Of a stretch of DNA of 64,000 nt, positions 17,002 to 24,434 are shown in pieces. Below the pieces are notes generated by a model. It ran no database searches, was not told the origin of the DNA, and saw only the letters and a program-made list of their open reading frames with translations. Position 1 is the first letter of the stretch. Every line of letters begins with the position of its first letter. The translations under genes were made by a program, and so were the position numbers. Origin of the DNA: Bdellovibrionales bacterium (lineage in GTDB: Bacteria; Bdellovibrionota; UBA1018; CAIMNF01); NCBI GenBank assembly GCA_947502835.1, contig CANNBJ010000003.1, positions 186,001-250,000 of the forward strand, written 5' to 3'.

Positions 17002-17972
17002 GAAGTGCGGGACGGCTGATTCGGTGGTTTGGGTGGGGAGTGGTTTCAAGTCTCGCGCTTGGAGCTCTGCAACCCTCCAAAGCGGCAAACGAGGAGAGCT
17101 TTCGAACTCCGGCCAAACGCTACGGATCCGCATACAGCATCAAGGTCTCGCTTTATCGGAACGGAGTGGAGTTTGTCACTCCCATGTGGGTGAAGCCCGA
17201 TCAGAAAGAAAGTACGATTGATCCCCGGCAGATGGTCTTCATGGGGTGGACTTTCAAGGATGGCATCTCGGAGGAAGTGGTGATTTCGGGTCGTCGTTTC
17301 GGCAAAAAGCAGTTCAAATCTGCAAGGTCCGATTGGGCGGTGAAGCCCGAGTACCCGAAAAACTGTTGTATGGGTGTGATCGGTCAGGATTTCTTGAAAC
17401 ACTTCCGGCTCAGGTTTGATCCCGCGATCCCCGTTCACATCGAATGGACCCGCGGGCCTTCCCCCGAGGAGCAGGACTCGAGTCGCCAGCGTGAATTCGA
17501 GAATCGAATTCAGCCGCTTTTCTCGGTACGCTCCGAGGTGATCAAGTTGGGGCAAAGGGAGTACGACCTTGCCTCGACCCCGTTTGTGCTCGATTTTGCG
17601 GCAAGAACCCTTGTGTTTGAGAAGAAACCCATGGTGCTGTTTCCGGGAAGGAATGTTCCCGTGGTCCGGTTTGATTTTGCGGGTCGGGATCGAGACTTCA
17701 GTGTGACTGAGATTTCATCGCGCGACTTGAAGAATGCCCGGGAGCTTGGTTTGACCAGAGGGGTCCGGGTCACCGAGTTGAACGGGGTGCCGGTTTCGGT
17801 GTTGAGTTATTATGAAATTGAATCCCTTCTCAAGGGGCGGAAAGGGAAATCCCTTGAGATCGGATTTTTGAAGGATTCCAAAAGAATGGAGAAGTCGAAG
17901 GTTGTCTTCGATTTTGAGAAAAATGAGTTCATTGAGTCTCGGAAGATTCAAGGTCCTTCTCGTCGGAACTAA
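16998..17972 (+). CDS. Exported PDZ protein with degenerate aspartyl-protease-like domain
   Basis: 324 residues from a GTG overlapping the hflX stop. A signal peptide covers about 1-29. Residues about 40-215 look like a retropepsin-type beta domain: ESTIDPRQMVFMGW sits where a D-T/S-G motif would be, and GVIGQDFLKHFRLRFDP and LDFAARTLVFEKK resemble the C-terminal strands. The catalytic D-T-G is not intact, so proteolysis is doubtful. Residues about 220-310 form a PDZ domain (FSVTEISSRDLKNARELGL, GVRVTELNGVPV). It may be a periplasmic binding or scaffold protein. The next gene starts inside its 3' end. Confidence 0.6.
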   Translation: MRSAGRLIRWFGWGVVSSLALGALQPSKAANEESFRTPAKRYGSAYSIKVSLYRNGVEFVTPMWVKPDQKESTIDPRQMVFMGWTFKDGISEEVVISGRRFGKKQFKSARSDWAVKPEYPKNCCMGVIGQDFLKHFRLRFDPAIPVHIEWTRGPSPEEQDSSRQREFENRIQPLFSVRSEVIKLGQREYDLASTPFVLDFAARTLVFEKKPMVLFPGRNVPVVRFDFAGRDRDFSVTEISSRDLKNARELGLTRGVRVTELNGVPVSVLSYYEIESLLKGRKGKSLEIGFLKDSKRMEKSKVVFDFEKNEFIESRKIQGPSRRN

Positions 17973-18654
17973 GATTCCCGAGAACATAGGGGCCACCGCA
18001 CGGCTGCTTGAGAATTATGCAGTGGGTGAGGGGGGGCTTGTGGATCCGCAATGCGAGTGGCGCTCAGGTGTCTCCCAATGGATGGCCACCGGGTCCTCTC
18101 GTGCAAGGCTCAATGCGCTGCCTGTGTATCCTACACTCAAGGAGGCGATCAGGGATTGTCACGCGGTCGTCGGGTTCACCGCGCGGGCGGGTAAGACGCG
18201 CAAGTTGAGCTTGAAACTTGAATCGCTTGCTTCCCGGCTGCCCGGCAAGGTTGCACTCGTTTTCGGGCGCGAAGATTATTGCCTCTCCAAGGAGGAGACC
18301 GGATTGTGCACGCATCTATGCGCACTGGACACGGGAGCGGACTTTCCCGCCTTGAATCTCAGCCACTCGGTTGCGGTTGTGCTTTCCCGGATTTTCAATG
18401 AGGAAAATGATTCTCGTCGTGGTCATCATGGCATTGTGACAAGTGCCGAGCTTGAGCCTTTTTTCGAGCATCTTGGGGAGAGTCTCGAGGCTCTCGGATT
18501 CACGGGGGGTGGAAATCCCGGGCGTGTGCTCGCAAAACTCAAAAAAATCTACCAAAGAGCGGGCGTCACCCGCGCCGAGATTGACTTGCTCCGGGGGATC
18601 TGTACGCGGATCATTTCACAACGGAGTCGCAGGTCAGGGCTTGCTCCTGACTGA
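17923..18654 (+). CDS. RNA 2'-O-methyltransferase, TrmH/TrmJ (SpoU) family
   Basis: 243 residues. A SPOUT methyltransferase acting on tRNA or rRNA ribose with SAM. The SpoU motifs are present: motif 1 FKVLLVGTKIPENIGATARLL, motif 2 VALVFGREDYCLSKEE and motif 3 LNLSHSVAVVL. The roughly 70-residue C-terminal extension fits TrmJ (tRNA Cm32/Um32). I start at the ATG at 17923, preceded by GAGAAA; a TTG 21 bases upstream is less likely. It overlaps the preceding PDZ gene by 50 bases and the convergent next gene by 44 bases. Confidence 0.85.
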   Translation: MSSLSLGRFKVLLVGTKIPENIGATARLLENYAVGEGGLVDPQCEWRSGVSQWMATGSSRARLNALPVYPTLKEAIRDCHAVVGFTARAGKTRKLSLKLESLASRLPGKVALVFGREDYCLSKEETGLCTHLCALDTGADFPALNLSHSVAVVLSRIFNEENDSRRGHHGIVTSAELEPFFEHLGESLEALGFTGGGNPGRVLAKLKKIYQRAGVTRAEIDLLRGICTRIISQRSRRSGLAPD

Positions 18655-19009
18655 GGTCCATCTCCGGAATCCGGCTCAGCAGGGTGGCGTCCACGTTGGA
18701 CCCGGTTTGGAATAATTTCGAGGTCTCGAGTTTGAAGATCATTTCCACTGCCTGGCTTTGAACCTCAAAGGCGGCCAATCCGGGTTCGGGATCGGACATG
18801 CGTTTCAGTTTGAGCGCCGCTGTGGTACCGGTACCGGCAGGATCTCCTGTTTCATAGAGAAAGGTTCCATTCTGGAAATCCGAAAGAGCGACATGGATTC
18901 GGTCTGCAGTGATCCCGGTTTGAAAGCGACAGTTCAGGATCTGTGTGGATGCCGCTGCATAAAACGGAAACGCCAAAGCGAGGATGGACAAGGATTTCAG
19001 ATGGCTCAT
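18611..19009 (-). CDS. Small secreted protein of unknown function
   Basis: 132 residues with a signal peptide (cleavage near residue 20, after YAAAS). The mature part has two cysteines (C27 and C127), likely a disulfide, and beta-rich alternation (RIHVALSDFQNGTFLYET, AVEMIFKLETSKLF). I do not recognise a family. It starts 9 bases after recX. TAGCAT, which includes the recX stop codon, lies 6 bases before its ATG and may be a promoter or chance. Its 3' end overlaps the methyltransferase gene by 44 bases. Confidence 0.55.
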   Translation of the reverse strand: MSHLKSLSILALAFPFYAAASTQILNCRFQTGITADRIHVALSDFQNGTFLYETGDPAGTGTTAALKLKRMSDPEPGLAAFEVQSQAVEMIFKLETSKLFQTGSNVDATLLSRIPEMDLSQEQALTCDSVVK

Positions 19010-19018
19010 GGAATGATG

Positions 19019-19531
19019 CTATTTGGAGCGAAGCACAAGTTCAACCGCCTTTTTTGCAAGATCGAATTCAAAGCCGCTTGAAACCAGTTTCTGAAGAAGT
19101 TTCGTTTTGACCGCGTAGGGGTCCTCGATTTTCTTGATCGAGGACCGATTCAGGGTCTTTGAGGCGAGCTCACAGGCTCGCTCGAGTTCGGAGTCGAGAT
19201 CAAAATCGAGATCGGGGATTTTTGCGGTCAGCCCCCGTTCCTTCATTTTTTGCTCGATGTAGCGCTTCCCTTTTCCCCGTCTGAGGTAGTCACGCTGAAG
19301 GATTCCCGCATAGCGGGAATCATCAAGGATTTTCTTCTCCTCAAGCTCGTCAAGAACGCTGTCGAACCAGGAAACGTGGGTGGGGGCATCTTCGGGGGGA
19401 ATCCGGTACTCTTTGATCTTTCGAAGGAAATAGGCCCTAAGGCGGGCGCGGGAAGTCTCGCGTTTTGAACAATAAAAGAGTCCGAGGTCGAGCCAGTAGT
19501 TTCGGGATTCCGGAATTCTAGAGGTTCCCAT
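19019..19531 (-). CDS. recX: RecX-family regulatory protein
   Basis: 170 residues. RecX proteins cap RecA filaments and modulate homologous recombination. Tandem three-helix repeats are recognisable: SRARLRAYFLRKI, SWFDSVLDELEEKKILDDSRYAGILQRDYLRRGKGKRYIEQKMKERG and a third repeat near the C-terminus. The DDSRYA and RGKG elements are the family's most typical pieces. The start overlaps the end of the upstream gene by 14 bases, suggesting coupling. No recA is nearby. Confidence 0.8.
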   Translation of the reverse strand: MGTSRIPESRNYWLDLGLFYCSKRETSRARLRAYFLRKIKEYRIPPEDAPTHVSWFDSVLDELEEKKILDDSRYAGILQRDYLRRGKGKRYIEQKMKERGLTAKIPDLDFDLDSELERACELASKTLNRSSIKKIEDPYAVKTKLLQKLVSSGFEFDLAKKAVELVLRSK

Positions 19532-20018
19532 GGGGGATCGTTCGGAGGTAGGCCTGAAACGAGGTTTGAACCTTTTTCAGCTCGGGAATGATTTCGTTCA
19601 AATGCTCGCGGTAGCGGGCCTCGGGATGATTGGCCTTCAAGGATTTGATCGAGTCCTCGGCCTGGGTCGAGAGGAGATTGAGTTTGGTCAGCATTCCGAT
19701 GCGCTCTTGCTTTTGCTTGCGGTTTTCGGCGGGATTCAGTTTCTCGGATTGAAGCTGGATGTCGCTCTCGAGCGTCATCAGGGCGAGCTTTCGCTGAAGC
19801 TGGTCGATGAGCTCTTTGCAGGAATCCGAAAACATCAGGAGGCCCGTGCCTTCGCGGGAACATTTCGAGTAGAGGGAGGTTTCATCAGAAGAGCTCAGAA
19901 TCTGGCTCAGAATGATCCCGGTTCTCACGACCCCGTTCTTGCTTGCGGGGGCAGGAATCGAGGCCTGTGCCTGTGAGGTGAGAAAAAGCCCGATGATGAT
20001 CCACGAACCGAGTTTCAC
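19518..20018 (-). CDS. Secreted helical protein of unknown function
   Basis: 166 residues from a GTG at 20018. A signal peptide ends near AQA (about residue 20). The mature protein is mostly charged helix, possibly coiled coil, at about 70-150, with two cysteines in the first half. The family is unknown. The GTG is chosen because TTGACC, 17 bases and TACTTT form a promoter ending 7 bases upstream; a TTG 36 bases earlier overlaps that -35 box. It is followed by recX with a 14-base overlap. Confidence 0.55.
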   Translation of the reverse strand: MKLGSWIIIGLFLTSQAQASIPAPASKNGVVRTGIILSQILSSSDETSLYSKCSREGTGLLMFSDSCKELIDQLQRKLALMTLESDIQLQSEKLNPAENRKQKQERIGMLTKLNLLSTQAEDSIKSLKANHPEARYREHLNEIIPELKKVQTSFQAYLRTIPHGNL

Positions 20019-20025
20019 GCTGCCG

Positions 20026-20054
20026 AAAGTACTCTGCCCGCGGGGGAGGGTCAA
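20026..20054 (-). promoter_or_regulatory. Promoter TTGACC-N17-TACTTT, predicted leaderless
   Basis: Minus strand: -35 TTGACC (20054-20049), a 17-base spacer and -10 TACTTT (20031-20026), then 7 bases to the GTG at 20018. It has one of the few recognisable -35 boxes among the leaderless-type starts in the window and would drive the secreted protein and recX. Confidence 0.45.
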
Positions 20055-20105
20055 TGATAAATTGATTTAATTTAAAAAAATGGAAGACTTCGTGTGATCA
20101 ATGAC

Positions 20106-20678
20106 TTAGCGAGAGCTTTCCTCGGGTGTTTCGGTCTTGAGGAGCTCCGAAAGCTCAAGGTCCTCGCGAAATGCCCGTTCGATCGCAGCTGAATCAAGGT
20201 GATGACCGGGGGGCGACCTGCCCTCGGGAGAGAGAAGGTACCAAGCGATGCCGCGGGTGGCATCCACGGTTCTTGAGGTGGCATTGAACCGTTGTCCGGT
20301 CGGTCCTCTGAATTTCAGCTCGGGATTTCCAAAAGTTTTCGAATCAAATGTGGTTTTTACGAGTCCCCGCCGCGGGACAGATATGGGGCCGCTCGGGGGA
20401 GCGTCGGAGAGTTGGATCGCCTGTAGCAGGATGAACGCGTGGGGGTAGTCGTCAGGAAGACGCAATTCCACCACAGGTGCGGTTGCCGCAGTCCACTCCC
20501 TTGAGAGAAGTTCCATTCCGAGAAACTTGATCCAAAGGGCGCAAAGTCCGAGGCTCAGGATCAAGAGCGCGCCCTTTGCCCTTGAGGGAGCTTTCCGGTA
20601 CCTAAGGATCGCAATCAGGGCTCCAAAGAAAAGAGCCAGGGGAAGAATCCGGTAGAGAATGATGATTCCAAGAGCCAT
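20106..20678 (-). CDS. Membrane protein of unknown function
   Basis: 190 residues starting at MALGIIILYR. The frame is open further upstream, but that part overlaps the VWA-like lipoprotein gene and is not convincing. Two hydrophobic helices (about 5-23 and 33-55) are followed by a soluble, probably periplasmic domain with beta-type character (VVELRLPDDYPHAFILLQAIQL, GLVKTTFDSKTFG) and an acidic C-terminal helix. No family is recognised. TAGAGT lies 10 bases before the ATG as a weak -10 candidate. Confidence 0.5.
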   Translation of the reverse strand: MALGIIILYRILPLALFFGALIAILRYRKAPSRAKGALLILSLGLCALWIKFLGMELLSREWTAATAPVVELRLPDDYPHAFILLQAIQLSDAPPSGPISVPRRGLVKTTFDSKTFGNPELKFRGPTGQRFNATSRTVDATRGIAWYLLSPEGRSPPGHHLDSAAIERAFREDLELSELLKTETPEESSR

Positions 20679-20797
20679 GATTGGATCCACTCTACCCAAT
20701 CTAAAGAATGGTGCCAAGATTGTCGATCCCGGGACCGGGACTCGGCACTGAACCAGGACGCCTGCGCCCTCCATGGCGGCAAATGGATCGGTCGACG

Positions 20798-21952
20798 TTA
20801 TGGACTCACCGACCGGGAGATCAAGCTTTGTCCAAGGTTCTGATAAAAGGACTCGTATGAGTTTCCGGAGAGAGATTGGATGTTTCCTTCCAAGGAACCA
20901 TTCTGTACCGCTGAAGCCAGATTTTTCATGTTTTGCGCGCGATTGTTGATTCCTTGATAGCAACCCTGGAGTCCGAAATCATTCTCATCGTATTGGGTCA
21001 TCATGGTGCTCACCGAGTACCGGGGTGAACCGCCCTTGAGCTGGCTCAAGGATTCATCAAGGTACTCCTTGTACCCCTTTCGCGAATCGATGGTGGGCCA
21101 ACTTGCACTCCATCCTAGATTTGTGGTCTGGGAATCGTTTCCGAGAATGGTGAAGGCAGCGTTTCGTACCATCGGCAGATCGATTCGCCTCTCTTGGAGG
21201 TGCCAGGCTCCAGTGAATTCCTGTCCTGCAAGCAGGGTGGCAGGATTGATTTGCCTCCAATTGTTCATGTGGCTGAAAAAATGGAAGTGGGTGAGTGCAT
21301 CCTTCCTGAAAAAACTGCGGAGGGTCGAGGAAGGATTGGCCTTGAAATAATCCCAATCAAATGAATTGTAGAGGAAAGCCACCAATGCCTTCCCGAGAGG
21401 TGCTTTGATGGTCTCCCCCGCAGTCGGGATGAAATTGATGGCTGCACCCATCATTGCATCCACGTGTGAATTCAACTGCTCTGGGGAAAGACTCTCCGCA
21501 TTCGAGGGTTTTGAACACCCGATCACAAGTTCTGTTCCCTGGCGCCGCCATGCGCGGCTGGCAAGGACGATTGCAATACAGGTGTTGACATCGGGACTCC
21601 TGAGCAATGAGTCACCAAGGCTTACCACTGCCCGCTTCAATCGCGCGCGATAAGGATCCGCTTCATCGGTATCGTCCAGCACCAAGACCAAATCCACTTT
21701 CCGGTACTGTTCGCTTGCGCTTGAACCCGGCAATACGGACAGGGCTGGTTGAGTGATGGTGGTTGAAGTTGCATTGGTCGAAGTGCTTTGGGTTGAGGTG
21801 CTTTGGTTTGAAGTACCCGGTACGCTTGATCCCGGACTTTGCACAGAAGCTGGGCTCGCCACCCGCAAGGCTCGAGAGTCAACCTTCTGCACTTTTCCAA
21901 GGCACCCGGTGAGAAGAACAGAAACAAACAAAATTGCAATTCCCCGATTCAT
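20798..21952 (-). CDS. VWA-like lipoprotein with degenerate metal site
   Basis: 384 residues. The lipobox LLTGC puts the lipidated cysteine at residue 17. A Ser/Thr/Gln-rich linker (about 38-75) precedes a von Willebrand A-like domain. The first strand reads VDLVLVLDDTDEAD, so the DxSxS metal motif seen in the two other VWA lipoproteins of this window is replaced and metal binding is doubtful. The rest has VWA-like length and a C-terminal Asn/Gln-rich part. The start region (GGGGGATTCTTTATGAA) resembles that of the paralogue at 55765. A GTGTC dyad lies about 50 bases upstream. It is probably surface or periplasmic and binds a protein partner; function unknown. Confidence 0.65.
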   Translation of the reverse strand: MNRGIAILFVSVLLTGCLGKVQKVDSRALRVASPASVQSPGSSVPGTSNQSTSTQSTSTNATSTTITQPALSVLPGSSASEQYRKVDLVLVLDDTDEADPYRARLKRAVVSLGDSLLRSPDVNTCIAIVLASRAWRRQGTELVIGCSKPSNAESLSPEQLNSHVDAMMGAAINFIPTAGETIKAPLGKALVAFLYNSFDWDYFKANPSSTLRSFFRKDALTHFHFFSHMNNWRQINPATLLAGQEFTGAWHLQERRIDLPMVRNAAFTILGNDSQTTNLGWSASWPTIDSRKGYKEYLDESLSQLKGGSPRYSVSTMMTQYDENDFGLQGCYQGINNRAQNMKNLASAVQNGSLEGNIQSLSGNSYESFYQNLGQSLISRSVSP

Positions 21953-21984
21953 AAAGAATCCCCCTTCGAGAATCCTATAAGGGG

Positions 21985-22019
21985 TGTGTCATCTTGAAAA
22001 TGTGTCATTTGGGACACAT
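21985..22019 (-). promoter_or_regulatory. GTGTC-N6-GACAC dyad plus half-site upstream of the VWA-like lipoprotein
   Basis: GTGTC at 21986-21990 and at 22002-22006, then GACAC at 22013-22017, forms a dyad with a 6-base spacer and an extra direct half-site. TATAGG, a possible -10, lies between it and the gene. The same arrangement occurs at 55836-55868 before a paralogous gene. Confidence 0.5.
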
Positions 22020-22150
22020 CCGGAAATAGCCGTTTTCATAGTTATTTTAACGAGATTGATCGAGATTCGTGCTGCTGGGAGGGCTCCAGTTCGAAACCCG
22101 ACGCATCTTTCGAGGGATAGGGGCGAAAGCGATTTAAAGACGATCTGTGT

Positions 22151-23065
22151 TCAGCCCGGAACAGAAGATTCAGGGAAAATTCTCCGGGCCACGCGATAGG
22201 TGTTGGCATAGGCGCGAACGCTGAGTTCGATGGGCTTTGCGTACCCCCCGCCCAGCGCTAGGGAGACCGGAATTCCGGATCGCCTCGCAAAAGCGAGGAC
22301 GAGCTCATCCCGCGCCATCAGCCCCTGAAACGTCAGGTTGAGCTTTCCCAATGTGTCTTCTTTCAGGGGATCGACACCCATTTGATAAAATATATAGTCG
22401 GGTTCAAATCGTCGCACTTCGATCAGGCCATCCTTCAAGTGCTCGAGAAATGCCGCATCTTCCGTTCCATCCGGAAGAGCGATGTCAAGATGCGAGGGTA
22501 CCTTCACGAAGGGGTAGTTTTTCTCCCCGTGCATGCTGAAGATGAATACGCCCTCATCCTGCATGAGGATGCTGGAGTTCCCATTTCCCTGATGGACATC
22601 AAGATCAATGATGGCAACCCGTTCTGCGAGTGCCTCTTTTTTCAGAAGTCGGGTTGCGACTGCAATGTCGTTGAACACACAATAGCCCTCACCGCGGTCT
22701 GCATGCGAATGATGGGTGCCCCCGGCAAGATTTCCCGCGATGCCGTCCCGCAGGGCATCCCGCATGGCCGCAATCGCGCCGCCCACGGTCGCGCGACTTC
22801 GGTCATAAAGGCCTTTGCTCCACGGGAATCCCAGGCGTTTCAGGATTTGTTCATCGACCGAACCGGTTCTCATCCCTTCGATGTAATCAGAAGTATGGGC
22901 AAGTGCGAGCGTCTCAGGATCAGCAAGGGGGCTCTCCTTTAAGTCCGAGGTCTTGATGATATTCTCCGTAAGAAGGTAATCCCGGAGCATCCGGTATTTT
23001 TCGATCGGAAATCGATGGCCTTCGGGGAGAGGAAGCGTGTAGTGATCCGAGTAGTAAACGTTCAT
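22151..23065 (-). CDS. Histone deacetylase superfamily protein (bacterial, class IV-like)
   Basis: 304 residues, arginase/deacetylase fold, Zn-dependent amidohydrolase. Active-site blocks are visible: GGTHHSHADRGEGYCVFND (paired histidines), IIDLDVHQGNGNS (Asp and His zinc ligands), YQMGVDPLKEDTLG (third Asp) and SLALGGGYA. Bacterial members act on acetylated small molecules or proteins such as acetoin-pathway or polyamine substrates; the substrate here is unknown. The start overlaps truB by 4 bases, so it is read as the last gene of the nusA-infB operon. Confidence 0.9.
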   Translation of the reverse strand: MNVYYSDHYTLPLPEGHRFPIEKYRMLRDYLLTENIIKTSDLKESPLADPETLALAHTSDYIEGMRTGSVDEQILKRLGFPWSKGLYDRSRATVGGAIAAMRDALRDGIAGNLAGGTHHSHADRGEGYCVFNDIAVATRLLKKEALAERVAIIDLDVHQGNGNSSILMQDEGVFIFSMHGEKNYPFVKVPSHLDIALPDGTEDAAFLEHLKDGLIEVRRFEPDYIFYQMGVDPLKEDTLGKLNLTFQGLMARDELVLAFARRSGIPVSLALGGGYAKPIELSVRAYANTYRVARRIFPESSVPG

Positions 23066-24045
23066 GGCAGTGAACTCTCATGAGGATCGGACGAGTTGAA
23101 GACTCGCTGAAGCCTGTATTGCTGATGCGAGGAAACCCGCTCCAGGAGCGCAACCAGCGAAGCTCCGTCCCGGACCAGAAGGTATCGCCCCTTGGCCCCA
23201 AGTTCAGACGCCTGATGCAGAATCCCGTCGATGGCCTCCATTTGCCCTTGCCGGATACGGGCGGAGACTCCAGAGGGGATTCTGAGTTCGGGAACATGGG
23301 TCGCGAGGCTGTGGAGCGGGATGAAGTTGGATGGGGTTCCGGAGTCAGGTCCTGGTGCAAGACTTCGAAGCGCCTCCTCAAGGGGAAGCGACTCACGGAT
23401 GCTTCGATCGCTCGATGCGGTTCTTCGCAGGGATGACAGATGCGCAAGAGTTTCCGCTCTCTTTGCGAGATCTTCGGCAAGCACTCGGACATAGGTGCCG
23501 CTTTCGCAGCTTACTTCGAACTCAAGGGAGTCAGGTTTGGGATTGGAAAGAGTGAAGGAGTGAATCTCTTTTTGAATTGCCTCGCGCTCAATCTCAACGC
23601 CTTTCCGCGCGAGCTCATAGAGTGCAATGCCATCCTTCTTTTTTGCGGAATGCATGGGCGGAGTTTGCAGATAGGGCCCGGCGACAAACCCTTCTGCGAG
23701 TGCCTGCCATCCTGCCAGCGAAAGTTCCGGGACTTGCTGTTTCCCGGTGGTTTCGCCCGTAAGATCTCCCGAGTCCGTTGCCGTTCCGAGCCGGATGGTT
23801 CCAGTATAGGTTTTCTTCGAGTGGAGGTAGCAATCCGCAAGTTTTGTTGCCTCACCGAACAGAACCACAAGGACCCCTGTCGCAAAAGGATCAAGGGTGC
23901 CTCCATGACCTATTTTCAGCGATTTTCCGGCGAACTTCCCGTTGATCATCCCCCACTTGAGTCGGGTCACCACCTGGCTTGACGAAAGTCCCTCGGGCTT
24001 GTCGATCACAAAGGCCCCCGAAGAAGGGAAGGGGGAGGTCTTCAT
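23062..24045 (-). CDS. truB: tRNA pseudouridine-55 synthase
   Basis: Converts U55 of the T-loop to pseudouridine in most tRNAs. The 327 residues include the opening DKPEGLSSSQVV, the catalytic motif GHGGTLDPFATGVL (Asp52), KTYTGTIRLGTATDSGD, ELARKGVEIER and the Y-V-R-V-LAEDLA block, then a C-terminal PUA-like region. The start ATG overlaps the rbfA stop by one base, and its stop overlaps the deacetylase gene. Confidence 0.95.
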   Translation of the reverse strand: MKTSPFPSSGAFVIDKPEGLSSSQVVTRLKWGMINGKFAGKSLKIGHGGTLDPFATGVLVVLFGEATKLADCYLHSKKTYTGTIRLGTATDSGDLTGETTGKQQVPELSLAGWQALAEGFVAGPYLQTPPMHSAKKKDGIALYELARKGVEIEREAIQKEIHSFTLSNPKPDSLEFEVSCESGTYVRVLAEDLAKRAETLAHLSSLRRTASSDRSIRESLPLEEALRSLAPGPDSGTPSNFIPLHSLATHVPELRIPSGVSARIRQGQMEAIDGILHQASELGAKGRYLLVRDGASLVALLERVSSHQQYRLQRVFNSSDPHESSLP

Positions 24046-24419
24046 CAGGTTGGCTTTTTTTCTTCCGAGATCTGCTTCAACAGCTCATGGACCCGAAGAG
24101 TGTTCTCAAGGCCCTTGTCCTCCCGAAACAAGAGTTCCGGCATGAATCTGAGCTGAACGAGCTTCGAGAGCGAGCGTTTGATGTGCCCTTTTGCACGAGT
24201 CAGGCTCTCAAGGCAGTGCTCCATCAGTTCCGGATCGGTCGCGGTCTGGTCAAGGGACAGGATCGAGATGAAAACAGTTGCCTGTTTTGCATCCCGGGTG
24301 ATCTCGACCTTGGTTACGGTTACCGAGGGGATGCGCGGATCCTTCAGGTCACGATTGATGAGAACATTGAGTTCATCTTTCATGACCGATTGAATGCGCT
24401 GAATGCGAATGGCGTCCAT
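24045..24419 (-). CDS. rbfA: 30S ribosome-binding factor A
   Basis: Small KH-fold protein needed for 16S rRNA 5'-end maturation and cold adaptation. The 124 residues show RIQRIQSVMKDELNVLINRDLKDPR and VTVTKVEITRDAKQATVFISIL, typical of the family. It sits between infB (15 bases upstream) and truB (1-base overlap), its classical place. Confidence 0.93.
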   Translation of the reverse strand: MDAIRIQRIQSVMKDELNVLINRDLKDPRIPSVTVTKVEITRDAKQATVFISILSLDQTATDPELMEHCLESLTRAKGHIKRSLSKLVQLRFMPELLFREDKGLENTLRVHELLKQISEEKKPT

Positions 24420-24434
24420 GGGAATACCTTTGTC

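Noticed and set aside
20679-20963. Upstream extension of the membrane protein gene ending at 20106
   Set aside because: It overlaps the end of the VWA-like lipoprotein gene and lacks a plausible start context; the helix-starting Met at 20678 fits better.
22151-23065. Histone deacetylase gene as a sign of transfer from a eukaryote
   Set aside because: Bacterial members of this superfamily are common, and the gene is embedded in a typical operon with overlapping ends.
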